Notes: generated by a model not told the origin, from the sequence alone. Counted from the stretch's first letter, positions 1 to 12,235 are shown. The stretch is 64,000 bases of DNA from Siphonodentalium dalli (GCA_032622095.1 CP136067.1:63496893-63560892), one strand, 5' to 3'. Numbers and translations are program-made.

Positions 1-705
1 GAAAGTCATTCATTAAAATGTACATTTACTTCCATGAACTAGAAATTTAGACAGTTGTTGTCTTTGTTCACCGAAAAGTTGAAAACGTAGTAACGTGACC
101 AACAGGCTATTAAACTTGCGTTATTTCGGGAATGGCAACTATTGAAATGTTCAACCAATTAAGTCGAGGAACTCTCTTATAGTTGAACCAATTAAGTCGA
201 AGAACTCTCTTATAACAAGTCGCTACAGCTAACCAAACAGAAGCATTCCAATTTACATGCGTTCAAAATTACTGGGTTTACGGCAGTCGTCGGACTGTGA
301 GAGCGCGCGCAAGTGATGTCATGAATTGCACAATTCTGTGACTTGATATATTGTCTATGGGGATATTGCTGGTTAACCATAGTTCTGCTATGCATCTTCT
401 GGATATGAGTGTATTGTTTGTGGAAGATAAATTAAATAAAAGGTCGGCCGACCACAGTGTCCCCCGACAACGTGGCAAGTCGATGCCGCTTTGTTAAAGA
501 AATTTTAAAAAATGTTGAAATGTTCTAAGTCGAAAGGGTTAATAATTCCGTAAAAAAAAAAATTCCTTCATCTATATACATGTTGCACATCTCCAATCTG
601 TGGGTAACAATACTCTGAAGTTTAAAATATCTACGATCAAAACTGTAGGAGGAGTTGATTACACCATGAAGGTACCCTCATACAGAAAATTATAACAAAA
701 ATTCA
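1..705. other. No gene recognised; short 33-bp tandem pair
   Basis: No coding region is visible. Positions ~154-219 hold two tandem copies of a 33-bp sequence (ACCAATTAAGTCGARGAACT and so on). The rest is AT-rich single-copy-looking sequence with a short A-run near 551-562. Confidence 0.5.
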
Positions 706-1444
706 AAGTCGAAAGGCCCATAACTCTGGGAAAAATCATTGGATCAAACTCAAATTCGAACTTGACCTGTATTTTGATATGAACGATCCACACAAAAAAC
801 AAATTTCCAATTAAACAATCCAAACTTGAGTTATCATCCGGAAACCAAAGAAAAAACATGTAAAATTTAATTTTCTAAGTCGAAAAGCCCATAACTCTGA
901 GAAAAATCATCGGATCAAACTCAAATTCGAACTTGACCTGTATTTTGATATCAATGACTCACAAAAAAAACGGAATTTTCAATTGAACAGTCCAAACTTG
1001 AGTTATCATCCGGAAACCAAAGAAAAAAGAAGAAAATTTAATTTTCTAAGTCGAAAAAAGTCCATAACTCAAGGAAAAATCATCGGATCAAACTCAAATT
1101 CGAACTCAAACTGTATCTTGATATGACTGATCCACATAAAAACCGTATTTGCAATTAAAGAATTCAAACTTGAGATATCATCCGGAAACCGAAAAAGTGA
1201 GAAATTTTCTAAGTAAAACAAAAGTTGAAAAAAGGGAAATAACTCCAAAAAAGAACATCGGATCAAACCCAGAATTGCAGAGCACATGTGTTCTTGGTTG
1301 AGACACCTACATACCAAGTTTCAATCAAATCGGATAATCATTACTGGAGTTATAACTCCGGACTGACGCACAGACGGAAGACGGACGGACAGAGCTGATT
1401 ACAATAGTCCCCCCGAAAATAAATTTTACGGGGACAATAACTCA
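706..1444 (+). repeat. Pearl/Helitron-like element: four ~170-bp core repeats plus ACGG-type run and 3' hairpin
   Basis: Units start at 706, 877, 1048 and 1211 (periods 171, 171 and 163 bp). Each opens with AAGTCGAAA, then CATAACTC, then GGATCAAACTCAAATTCGAA, and closes with a variant of GAGTTATCATCCGGAAACC. The last unit diverges into GGAGTTATAACTCCGGACTG, an ACGG-type run (1366-1393) and a hairpin made of CCCC, an AT-rich loop and GGGG (1411-1434). Core tandem repeats plus tetranucleotide run plus terminal hairpin is the layout described for bivalve pearl-type elements and Helitron-related non-autonomous elements. The family name is inferred from layout. Related arrays lie at 20230-21540 (opposite strand) and near 31380. 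Confidence 0.6.
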
Positions 1445-1820
1445 GTCATACATACAGATATAAATATATATATTTACATACTAAGTGTGATTATCACTAA
1501 AGCCAGCATTCCGATTGGTCGGCGCCCACGTGGCTGGTTGCAATTATTTCTCGGTGAACGCGCAAGAGGTCATAATTGCAGCCTCATAATTACATCGACG
1601 CGTCATTGATTTTGGAAAGACGAACGCGTAATGTTTTGGGCGCATTTGGACTCGCGCATGATTGACTTAATAAATCATCGGGTTTCAATATAAAGAGAAA
1701 TTGTTCCTGTTAACTTTTGCCAAGGGTGCTATGGGATATTTTGGGCTGGTTTTGTCACGATACACTTTTCAATTTAAATACATTTACAAAAGTGGCTTTT
1801 TCACTAAATGTATATAAATA
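1445..1820. other. Interval with no recognised feature
   Basis: AT-rich sequence including a (TA)n-like stretch at ~1456-1476. No ORF with a recognisable domain and no splice-flanked coding segment was seen. Confidence 0.4.
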
Positions 1821-1980
1821 TAAGGATTAACTGTCATGTGGACTGTTTTTATGGAGATGTAACCGTGAGGTAAGTGGTCATAACTTGTGTGTAAAACCCG
1901 AATTTTACATACAAGTTATGACCACTTTACCTCACGGTTACATCTCCATAAAAACAGTCCACATGACAGTTAATCCTTTA
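1821..1980. repeat. Near-perfect 160-bp palindrome (hairpin MITE-like)
   Basis: The left arm 1821-1896 and right arm 1903-1980 are inverted copies separated by a six-base loop (CCCGAA). The arms begin TAAGGATTAACTGTCATGTG and differ only by about one indel and one or two substitutions. Weaker AT-rich symmetry extends to ~1809 and ~1995. No coding content. Such near-identical arms suggest a recently formed fold-back MITE; target-site duplication could not be settled. Confidence 0.8.
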
Positions 1981-2904
1981 TATAAAATATATGTTCACCC
2001 CGCCCAACCCCTTGGGTTGTAACTTTGGCAATTCAAACTCTTGCAAATTTCTCGATACAGAAAACAAGTGCTATTTATATCGTAGATCAGGCCATGAATC
2101 TGTAATCTGGCTTACGCCCACAGATATGATATTCCACCAGTATAAAACATGGGAAACTTAGGCCTAATTGTAAGCGACGCAAAGGAAATCGTTCACAAAG
2201 TCACTTAAATCGTGCAATTTCGAGACGGGATCTTCATCTACAGTGAAGTACATTATTCAGGAACAGGTGATAACAAAGAAATATATTCCCTGTGTTATTC
2301 TTTCGAATATAAGCTTCCCTGTAAAAACTCAAAAAGTTCCAAGGTTTTGTACTGGTGGAATATATGATCTCTACCACACTTGGAAAACTCGAATCGCACA
2401 AGAACCTAATAATAGGGAGATATCACGAAATCACAAATTTTGTCCCGCTGCTGACTCCCCAAATAAGCCGACTAGCTGTCGCCATCATTGGGTGTATGTA
2501 TGGAGATTTGCAATATTTACGACACTACTAGGTCTGGGTTTACGGTATTCTCAGAATCCGACGATGTCGCAAATATAGCACGGGCAGAGATTTGTCAATT
2601 TTTAGGCTACTGTAAACTCCCTGTTTTGCGTCCATATTAAACGTGAGTTTGATATAGAATGACAAATTGAAACTGTAAGACGATCCACATGCCACACGGA
2701 AAGTATACTATAAACCAGGTTGAGGGGATAATTTATTTGAGTTTTTATTCTTCTATTGATACTGGTTTGCACATTAACGGTGACCGATGACCCAAACGAG
2801 GACAAGTTACCTAATCGCAAAATTACTCGTACAAAATCAAAATGTGCATTGTTTACGGCAGAACTGGAGTACGGTATAATTTCATAATTCGACAATGCAG
2901 AAAA
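1981..2904. other. No gene recognised
   Basis: A 111-codon ORF at 2243-2578 and a minus-strand 97-codon ORF at 2602-2895 show no recognisable motif and no convincing codon pattern. They are probably chance ORFs. Confidence 0.4.
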
Positions 2905-3311
2905 TTAAGGAAGAGGTCAAGTGACCAATTTTGAATGGACATTTCCATGCAAAACTCTGTAGTAAAAGTTACAAATTGCAAATATTTCTGGGTGTGACTG
3001 TGTGCAGTATTGAAAACAATCTGGCAGGTCGGCTTAGAATTTGTTCCATTGAGAAAGTTGATGTATTTATTTTTTTATTTTTTTAATATTTTATTTATTT
3101 TTCGTGTTGTATTTCCAGAAATAAATTCTCAAAAATAAATATATAGCATAAATTGCCTATTTACCAAGCCCAGCCGCCAGTTAAGAGGTTATGTCTTTTT
3201 AATCATATGGCTGCTTTAGTTCCCAGACAATGCTTGATATATAACTTTTGCTTGGGTGGTTTGCATGCAAATCCCCATTCAAAATGATTGGTCACTTGAC
3301 CTCCCCCTTAA
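2905..3311. mobile_element. 407-bp MITE with TTAA ends
   Basis: Both ends are inverted copies: TTAAGGAAGAGGTCAAGTGA at the left and the complement ending GACCTCCCCCTTAA at the right. The inner arm contains CCATTTTGAATGG-type and TTTCCATGCAAA-type sequence. A TTAA tetranucleotide sits at each end, as for a piggyBac-type target, although TA (Tc1/mariner/pogo) also fits because another copy at 12787-13133 ends in TTA only. A short fragment of the same family is visible at ~4816-4862. No coding capacity. Confidence 0.7.
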
Positions 3312-3509
3312 TAGCACTTGCTTCACGAGATATTCGGGGCTTTGTCAACCACCGTGACGGATTTGCGGCCACATCAAAACGTATGATTGAATTCTTACAC
3401 GAAAATAGTACATGTTGCCTATTATATAAACCGGGGTCTGGGAATCATTTATTTGGGACTTTATTCTTCTATTTATAAAAGTTCATTAAACGGAGTTTGA
3501 ATTGTCCCG

Positions 3510-3835
3510 ATATTAACCAAATCCGAGATTTTAGCAAATCGGAGAAATTTACTAATATACAAAACTCCAATCACATCGTCGTTTTCATATAGGAGAAAAC
3601 TCCGATCAAATCTGATCAAATCGGAGTTTTCACATCGTCGTTTTCATATCACAGATAAAAATCGGAGTTTTGTTAAGTGTTCATCGGAATTTTCACCGGA
3701 ATTGATCGGAGTTCTTGGCCGGAGAAAAAACTCCGATCTGAGAAATTCCGATGATTGGAGGACGAAATTTCCGATTAAAACTCCGATTAAAAGCTCCGAT
3801 CACCGACGGAAATTCCGTCGGAATTGGACAAGGCC
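3510..3835. repeat. Cluster of ACTCCGAT / ATCGGAGT motifs
   Basis: A ~9-bp word (AACTCCGAT and its complement ATCGGAGTT) recurs many times in both orientations, together with a repeated CACATCGTCGTTTTCATAT block (3573 and 3631). Dense bidirectional short words resemble subterminal transposase-binding repeats of DNA transposons. A partner end was not identified. Confidence 0.5.
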
Positions 3836-4052
3836 CCTAACACATATCAAAACAATAAACATCTTTGATACCAAACATAATTCCATTTTACTTTTTAAAA
3901 ATGGTTCAAACCTGAACAGCGATTTTTTTTGCCGATTTTGGTGTCAAGTTTGTGACAGAAAAATTTGAATAATTCTGGTAATTTCAGTGGATAAAATAGT
4001 AACAAATACCCAAGGTGCATCAGAAATGTTAGTAGTCAAGGTATATATTAAA

Positions 4053-7000
4053 GGGGTCATCTCAAAACTACTATCGGGATCCCGATAGATTTCCCGATAG
4101 GATACCGATAGTTATATATACAGTTTTTCGGGAAATTATCGGAATATTTACATAGTCTATCGGGATTCTATCGGAGTTTACTTTCATTTCGGAGTATCAT
4201 ATTCCGAAAACAACGCATGTTGTTTGGAAAGTTTCTGTATCGGGATTACTCCGGACTTTTATCGCGATTTTATGTTTTATAGGCCTATCTTTATTATTGA
4301 TTTAATAGTTTCCTAATATGAGAAATCGTTAGTATAAAGTTTTAAAGTATCAGGGGACACGTGTCGTAGAACTATTATATGTTATACTGTGGTGATCAGT
4401 GGGTGCTACGTACAATATCGGTATTTTACCTGGACAATACACCCCACCCATCGGGAAATCTTCAAAATCAATAAATAAATTCACGGGGAGCATACCCAAA
4501 TACGTATAGTAGGCCTTAATGCAAGCGGCTACTTTCACTTTCTAAAAATAGAACAGATCCATCAATTGATTAAATTCTAAGATTTATTTCGGCGTTGCGG
4601 CTACTATCTTCAAAGCTTCATCGATCATACACGCCATGAATATCTACTCGGTTCTCTACCCTTTAGTCAAGAGTAGGCTATAGAAATTCGAAACATGACA
4701 TATGGGGGGGGGGGGGGGTCCTGCTGTACATGTAAAGTTTTAGCAACATTTAGCAGTAATATTCCATACTTTTTCATGAATCGTAATATGGTAAATAAAG
4801 AGCGTGTGAAAATATGAATGGAAAATTCCATGCAAATCTGCAGTGCAAAGGTTATAAATACGCGAAGTAATCATAACATTTAACTGACAATTAAATGTGT
4901 GCATGGGCTGCTTTTCATATTCTACATTAATTTCGTTTTCTGTAATTACTACTAATTATAATGCTGCATTGATTATTTCGATAAGTTGAACATAGCCTAA
5001 TTATGTTGACAGTGTCGAATTTCACGATTGCATCATCAAGGTCAAGGTAACACGATGCGATTTATTTGTAGTAGGCCTGCTCCTATATTTCGTCATTTTT
5101 TTCTTTCAAAAAGATGTCTTGCTAACTTTTATTTAGTTTACTTTCGATATTAACCATTTACCCAACAGTAATATTACCTCCAGCCAACAGAACTTTCTGG
5201 TGACGTCAAAGTTTTTGGGGAAAAACATGTATTATTACTAAATGTTATGTGGCTCCTGATTTATGAAATTATGTTCATCTGTATGGATGGGGACTGGGAG
5301 TAAAAAAAAATTCAGAGTTTTGTATCCCCCTCCCCAAGCATGATAGTATGCTGAATATTTAGTAGGTTTTATATTTATATTTTATAACAATAAATGTAAT
5401 AAACAAACGAAAGGTAAGTTTTGTTTTATCAACAGATCAATGTGACTTTCAGTTTCAATTTCTCTGTCGGAAAACCATATCACGAAATTGAGTGATTTAT
5501 TAATGTTTTAAGCCATGGCTACGTGGTGAAATGAAACATAAAATAAATCATCAAGTGGCCTATCAACTCTTGGATAGTTACGTGTAAATTCAGTTACAAT
5601 TGACTGCATTATTAGTCCAAACTAGTCAACATTGTGCCATCGATTACAACGCACGTGTTTTTTTGTTTACTTCAATTTACAATGCACCGGTTTTTGACCT
5701 TGACATTGCAGTCAATACATTCGCACCGCACATATCTTGTGAAATTAATAAATTAAACAATTCTTTCGTGCCTACATTGTATCTAACGATCGAGAAAGTG
5801 CTTTCTCTTAGTGAAATTTTGAGCAATCATATTCAATATAAAATGACAAGACAGTTCCGATAAGTAATTCGTGGTAATGCAGCACTATTCGGAATTGATT
5901 TGCGCACTTTCGATTTAAAAATAGCCGCATTTGTCTCGTGAACTCTTGTGTTCAATTTAAAAGTAACTAATGTTATACAATGTCATTTCTTTGATTTTTC
6001 ACATCATGATATGGCCAATTTACTTGAGTATTTGGCAGTGTTAATGCGCGGAGAATAATAATTGTATTAATCAAACGAGAGAACAAAACGGCCGATCGAT
6101 GCACATTTGTGCTATACAGTATTTTATTATTGTTGCGCTGACGTCGGCAAGGTTCCGATGTGTTTTCATCGTCATCAGCTGATCAATAAGTTCAATGGAA
6201 ACACTCGATAAATGGTCAATTGATACTAACACTAAATCTAAGATATATTATGTTTGAATTTGCAATGAATGTCATTTATTTATTACCGAATGGCTAATAA
6301 TTACAGCCATGATAGATGACAGTCCCCATTGTGCGCCCCACATTCCAACACCACGTGTTCGCAGGTAAAAATTTCTGCACTCGTTATCAGTGGGCGTTTC
6401 TTGATCTTTTTTGGCGGGAGTGTTTTTTAAATAAACCATTTGGATTGAATTGTGTGTCCATTCCTTTGTATTTTTAGATTACATTGTGGAGAATATACTC
6501 AAGATTATGTAATTGTCAATGCGCGCAGAATAATAATGTTATTAATCAAACGAGAGAACAAAACGGCCGATGCACATTAAATTTGTGCTACAGTATTTTA
6601 TCATTGCTGCTATGACGTCGACAAGGTTCCTAGATTTTTTCATCGTCATCAGCTGATCAATAAGTTCAATGACAACATTCGATAAATGGTCAATTGATAC
6701 TAATACTAAATCTAAGATATATTCTGTTTGAATTTGCAATGAATGTCATTTATGAATTACCGAATGGGTAATAGATATAGCCATGATAAATGAGTCCCCA
6801 TTGTGCGCCCCAATTTCCAACAACACGTGTTTACTGTTGGTACATATTTTTTGCGCACGTCATCAGTGGGGGTTTCTTAGCGGGAGTGTTTTTTAAATAA
6901 ACAATTTTTATTGAATCATGTGTCCATTCCTTTGTATTTTTCGATTATAGTGTGGAGAATATACTCAAGATTATGTATTTGTCAATGCGCTTTAACAACA

Positions 7001-7871
7001 TAATTTATTTGGGTACTAATCCAGGCAATCCCAGTGCCCACAATATTGGGCTGAATTGGCGTGATGTTGGGACGTGTAACTGAAGAGAAAATCGAAAATG
7101 TTGTCGAACTTTTCGATCAAACTTTATTTAATTCTCAAAATTGCTCTCAGTGTATTAAAATAAAATATTATTCATATGATCTTGTGATGAATGAGGGAAA
7201 AAATCAAATCAAATGACAGTTTTATTTGAGAACATTTCTAGGGCCAAAAGAGTTTTATCAAATATATATTTCAATTTTTTATCACGTTCACTGTGACTTT
7301 GGAACAGTCTATTTATTGCTAGTGTTGAAGGGATACTACCTGTATGAAACCATTTCTTTTTATGTTTCCTTCAGAGCGTTTCTAGGAGATATGTGCTGTA
7401 TGAATAATATGCAAAAAGAATTCAATGGACAATTCAATGGACAATTTAATAACTTGGAATCAAAACTTGAAACGTGTAGAGTTTTAATTCGTTTAAACAA
7501 GCTTCCACCCCAATAAAAATATGCTTACGAAGGAGGCTGTGGACGAATCCAAAAGTAATGACAACAAATAGAACCGGAAACATAAACGAAACAACATGCT
7601 CGATTCATCGATTATCAAAACAGACATAGGCCTAATTGTTCTTGAAATAAATGGGTAAATTATCGGAAAGTTGGTAATACGCTACGTTACTTTCGGAAAA
7701 TTTTCGGGAAATCAGCGCGTTATCGGAATATTTAGATGCGGTATCGGAATATTTTCGGGAAATGGTGACCGCTCTATCGGAATCTATCGGGAAATTTAGA
7801 AGATAGTTTTGAGTTATCGGAATCCTATCGGGATATCTATCGGGATCCCGATAGTAGTTTGAGATGACCCC
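4053..7871. mobile_element. 3.8-kb element with ~200-bp inverted ends
   Basis: The left end GGGGTCATCTCAAAACTACT (4053) is matched in inverse by AGTAGTTTGAGATGACCCC ending at 7871, each followed inwards by CTATCGGGATCCCGATAG. Both terminal ~200 bp are filled with TATCGGAAT / TCGGGAAAT words (4080-4260 and 7660-7860). No target-site duplication is evident. The interior has no recognisable transposase, so this is probably a non-autonomous DNA transposon. The same 12-bp end word (AGGGGTCATCTC) recurs inverted at 8692-8703, so a larger or second element may end there. Confidence 0.65.
6046..6990. repeat. Two-copy tandem duplication, ~475-bp unit
   Basis: Copy 1 runs 6046-6520 and copy 2 6521-6990. 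Both begin GCGCRGAGAATAATA-like and contain AATCAAACGAGAGAACAAAA, CATCGTCATCAGCTGATCAA and TGTGTCCATTCCTTTGTATT. They differ by scattered substitutions and small indels. No coding function is apparent; the duplication lies inside the 4053-7871 element. Confidence 0.75.
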
Positions 7872-7997
7872 AGTCTGGGTGAACGTCGGCTCTATATTTG
7901 AAATATAGAGTCTGGAGCTAATGTAGCCAAAACCATTTCTATTCAGCGAAGAGCTTCCCCAAAATGACGTCACGGATTTTTTAAAATACATCGATGA

Positions 7998-8327
7998 TTG
8001 ACAGGTGTCCCCACGTGTTATTTGTTGTGCTTCGCCGACTCATCAACCAACAGAAGGCCTGTGTCGCGACATAAACTTACAGAAGATAATATTTGTCGTG
8101 TGTGCGACTATACTTTTTCGGGAGATGAACTCGCTGCATCAACGGGAAAGCTGCATTCGAGAGCAAACAATAAGGTCGTCATCAAAAATGATGCTTTAGA
8201 ACTATTTAAAAGCATAAAATTAAGTCATTTCCTCGGTGTTTGACTTTCAGATGACTTTTTTACGGCAAATAATTTGATTTGCAAACCATGTTACAATAAA
8301 GTAAATCAAATACACGGACATGAGTAA
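7998..8327 (+). pseudogene. Broken exon with ZAD-like Cys2...Cys2 module
   Basis: The reading frame from 7998 gives a CxxC pair at residues 33-36 (C-R-V-C after K-L-T-E-D-N-I), then an in-frame TGA at codon 82, then in the same frame S-D-D-F and a second CxxC pair (C-K-P-C, codons 95-98) followed by Y-N-K-V and H-G-H-E. A GTAAAG donor-like site follows at ~8324. This spacing (CRxC, a leucine-rich helix with 'LF', acidic DD, ICxPC) resembles ZAD-type zinc-binding modules and related invertebrate N-terminal domains often found in transposon-linked proteins. The stop codon makes it a pseudogene unless TGA is a sequencing error. No further exons were recognised. The family assignment is inference. 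Confidence 0.45.
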
Positions 8328-8739
8328 AGTTCTATTTATATTTATGGGAGGCCAAGTTGGTACCATACGCAGGCCTATCTATCAGGTCCAGCACATCCTT
8401 CAAATTAATCGGAATCGTACCGAATATATAATTTCGAAGCCATTTTTTCTGTCTGTTGTATTTGCAAGCCTCGAAATTCCGCTCTGTTACTATATTTAGA
8501 GGTGACATTATGGGAGTCTCCGCCCACTAACACTTGTTTATTAACCCATACGGTTTCATTGGACGGAAAATAATTTACGCAATCAATCAGATTACGGAAT
8601 CCCGAGGACTTGGAAATGAGATAGCGATGTTATCCGTCAGACCTAATATTCAATGTTGTAATGAATATTTAGGTATGAGTTTACTCAGACTGAGATGACC
8701 CCTAAGACAGAATAGTCAATTGTGTGCATCACCACAACT

Positions 8740-9310
8740 TGTAAGCGGTTGCATGGCACGCTGGGACAATAATTACCATTTTCCATATTTTGGTGGCCAT
8801 TTTGGCAGTCATTTTGAGCCAAAGTCACAATTTTGGTACTATTGAGTTGGAATATCAATAAGATATTGAATGCATCACTTACATTGCACAGTTCTTCCTA
8901 TTTCTTGGTGAAATATGACTAGAATTCCAATGGTGATCTTTTGTGAAATGTTATACCGCATTTTGTCAAATTGAATTTTTGAGTGATCGGAAGAGGTGTG
9001 GACCCCATGAATAGCATATTTCATTTCTAAATACAAAATAGAGTCACAATTCTCAATCAGTTCAAAACCACAGAAACTTATCTTAAAGATATTAGTAAAC
9101 AACGTAAATATTTCCAATTCCGGTAGCCATTTTGGCAGCCATCTTGGACACGGAGTTCAAAGTTTGTCACATAAAGGTGGCATTATGTCTTAGCTTCACA
9201 AAATTGTATACATGTGTATACATATGACAAGATTTTCTCACAATAATTACATCAAGCTGACTTATAGGAAAATATCAGCCATCTTGGACGCCATCTTGAA
9301 TTACAAAAAA
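8740..9310. repeat. Relic of the 'GCCATTTTGGCNGCCATCTTGG' repeat family
   Basis: CCATTTTGGCAGTCATTTTG (~8799) and GCCATTTTGGCAGCCATCTT (~9127) match words that recur in the arms of the fold-back element at 33782-40109 and at ~53350. No coding content. Confidence 0.45.
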
Positions 9311-10628
9311 TGCTCAAAGAGGATTTTAGCGGATTTTGGATATGTTATAGAGGATATATTCCTCTTCAAAATGGTATACAAACCAACTTAGTCCAAATTT
9401 TTTCTAGGTCAAACCTTTTATCGACCAGACTATTAGACCTCTGTGAAAATTCAATATTTGTTATGTTATTCGTTCTACCTGGACATTTGCTTCGATTTTG
9501 AAAGAACGAATAGTAATTTTGAAAACTTCAAAATAGTCAACGAGAACGTAAAGCAATTATCAGTGACATTTTAACATTCACGACTACTGTAGTACACAAA
9601 GTAGATACACTCGTAAGTATTCCCTCCAAATCTGCTCTTTTAAGTAAACTTTACATGTTCTAACCCTCTATTTTATTGACCTGAAATTATCCCCCTTTTT
9701 CGACAGAAAATTTCCCAACATGCATAATTTTGTCCGAGCTTTTATTCCTATATTTTTAGGTAAATATTTTTGAAAACTTGGCACCTTTTTTACTTGGAAT
9801 TTTTTTTTGCAACATTCATAATTTTGTTCGAGCTTTTGTTCCTACATTTTTATTTTTTAAGGTCACACCTCTAGATTAAGAAAGTAGTGGATAATATAAC
9901 TATACAAATTACAAAGGCACTATCACAAACAATGTTGTAGTAGAAACATCGCTCAACTGTCTTTAATATAGTTATGACAGATTAATTTGAATGACTACTT
10001 GCAAATTTAGTTAATATTAATATACTACCATTTCCCTTCAAACTAATTTAATTTAAGTTGTATTCACAAAATGTTAAGTTTTACATTCAACTTAACCTCA
10101 CCTATGTCATGTCATGAAAACTGGAAAGCTGACTTTTATAAAAATTATTTTCTTCCAAGATATTAAACTGTATGAGAAATAATTTCTTATTTTTGCAAAA
10201 CATGTAAGGATATAGGATAAAAAGTTATTGAAAATCTATGACATTGGCTAGATTCTTGGAAATATTCTTGCAATACACAATTTTATTAAATGTTTACAAA
10301 ACATTTGAAAAAGGAGAGCTAAGTTGCCATTTTCTGTGAGAGAATCCTGTCCTATATTTTATTACTACATGTAACAAGTTGTGTTGTGATGATTTTAAGG
10401 AGCGATACAATTCTACATACAGGATTTGCGAAAATTGAAGTAGATATCACCTTAATCGTTAAACTGGAGACACATATTGTAAAATAAATATGAAATACAT
10501 GCAAAGCCTTACAACACACTCCCTCAATTTCCCTCACTTTTATGTCATTCAATAGATGATTATTGGTACTCAACAAAAATGCATATATCTCCAGTGGAAT
10601 ACACATACAATACTGTGATTTCTGGCAG
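9311..10628. other. No feature recognised upstream of exon 1
   Basis: AT-rich. I looked here for an upstream exon that would carry the first Kazal cysteines and found none with credible splice sites, apart from the possible short extension to 10595 noted for the next entry. Confidence 0.4.
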
Positions 10629-10734
10629 GTCTGCGGTGAAGATGGTCAAACATATAATAGCTACTATGACATGACTATCGCAGGATGCCTCAATGACACC
10701 AACATTGAAGTGGATTACAATGGAACTTGCCGCA
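10629..10734 (+). CDS. Exon of agrin/follistatin-like gene: partial Kazal domain
   Basis: The segment is flanked by TTTCTGGCAG (acceptor) and GTAAGT (donor) and encodes 35 codons plus one base. It begins V-C-G-E-D-G-Q-T-Y and ends N-G-T-C-R, the C-terminal half of a Kazal domain (canonical V-C-G-S-D-G-x-T-Y ... C ... G-x-C). The cysteine normally found in the Y-x-N-x-C-x-L position is a tyrosine. The exon leaves phase 1, and the next exon at 40418 continues in frame, which is strong evidence of joining. The upstream boundary is uncertain: an alternative acceptor before 10595 would add a segment with one more cysteine. The missing N-terminal half must lie upstream, in or before the window. Kazal modules inhibit serine proteases or serve as structural modules in matrix proteins such as agrin and follistatin. 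Confidence 0.75.
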
Positions 10735-10896
10735 GTAAGTACATATGGTCTCTTGACAGCTGGTTAGTCCTATTAGTTTAACTTTTCATTATTGTCAGAA
10801 AATCACCAAATTCTTCATTTAATAATTTCCATGCACAGTGGTAGCAGTACTTTAACATATGTAGTGAGCAATTTTGTTAGTTAGGGGAGAGTCTGG

Positions 10897-11139
10897 TACC
10901 TTCGGACAGTGGGGTACCTTTGGAAAGTGGGATACCTTCGGACAGTGGGATACCTTCGGACAGTGGGGTACCTTTGGACAGTGGTACCTTCGGACAGTGG
11001 GGTACCTGCAGACAGTGGGGTACCTTCGGACAATGGGGTACCTTCGGACAGTGGGGTACCTGCGGACTGTGGGGTACCTTCAGAGAGTGGGGTACGCGTG
11101 GACAGTGGGGATCCTTCAGAGAGTGGGGTATCCTTCAGT
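10897..11139. repeat. Intronic 18-bp minisatellite (~13 copies)
   Basis: The consensus unit is TACCTTCGGACAGTGGGG with variants (CTGCGG, TTTGGA, GGGAT). It starts 162 bp after the exon 1 donor. Because 18 is a multiple of three, all frames across it look like repeated hexapeptides (for example G-T-F-G-Q-W); this is a by-product of the period and not evidence of coding. The core GGACAGTG is shared with the large array at 41671-51951. Confidence 0.9.
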
Positions 11140-12235
11140 TCCAATCTCGTTTTCTGTATTTAATACACAATTTATATCCATTTAAATGGTTTGATGTTGA
11201 AAATAAAAGAAATTTGGGGTGTCTGAAGGTACCACCACCTATCAGATACAAGGAGCGGTACATTTGGACAGGTAGTTACTCACAATTATTAACCCTCAAG
11301 ATTCAAATGAAACAATATATCCACCAATACCCAAACATATCAAACATGTTCACACAACAGCGATATTATCATTAGTTCAATAAGTTATCTAATGAATATT
11401 CTTATAGAAACAGAGATATTGGAGTCACTAAAATTAACCGTGACAATGGGCAAGGGGACATAAATACAGGGATGGTGTGGGGCTAGACTGAAGGGCAGCA
11501 GGGTGTTTCACCTTAACATTGGCCAACATTTTCAACAGTTGGTATTTTAATTTTACCCTATGTGAACTGCCTCTTATAATGAACCTTGACTACAATAAAT
11601 AGACAATAAACAGACATAATATATGACACTTCCCAGGCAACTGGCACAAAGGGAAATGGGAATGGCAAATACATGTAAGCTGCAGCTCAAAGGATTAATA
11701 CTTCAATTGAAGTTTCTGTATTCCTATGAGTCCGCTTGGGTCTGACAATCTGGTTGGTAGCACCTACTGGAGCATCTTCGAGTTGGCAAAGGATTGCAAA
11801 ACATTTAAGGAATCTTTATAACTAGTTGAATTTGTGACAAAATATATGGAACAAATTGGGAAGATGACAGCTCTGTATACCATATCCGTAAGCTGAAGTG
11901 TGATGGAGATGAATAAATAGAATCTCATTATAATGAATTGCTTGATTTGGTTTGTGAAAACATTTTAGAACAATATATTATGATATATTATGTGTATAAC
12001 AGTGTATAATGAATAAAAGCTAGTGACAACCCCCTAAGATAATACTTTGCTTCAATTGCAATACACTCTTCCAGATCTTTTTTATGCCATAGACCTGTAG
12101 GGGATCATAAATTGAATCAAACTTGAGATTTCATTGATCCCACATGCAAAGTTATGGGTGGAGGGAGGGGTTGGTTGGTACAAAATAGCGCAATATTATG
12201 CATACCAATGTCTTTTACAATTTGAATGTAGAAAT
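11140..12235. other. Intron sequence, nothing recognised
   Basis: AT-rich and without visible domains. It belongs to the 29.7-kb intron between exons 10629-10734 and 40418-40540. Confidence 0.4.

Noticed and set aside
7226-7516. 96-codon ORF ending in an Asn/Gln-rich segment
   Set aside because: No recognisable motif, no splice context, located in AT-rich interior of a non-autonomous element.
10874-11375. Overlapping ORFs with G-T-F-G-Q-W type repeats on both strands
   Set aside because: They are translations of the 18-bp minisatellite in all frames; the period is a multiple of three. No start context or splice support.
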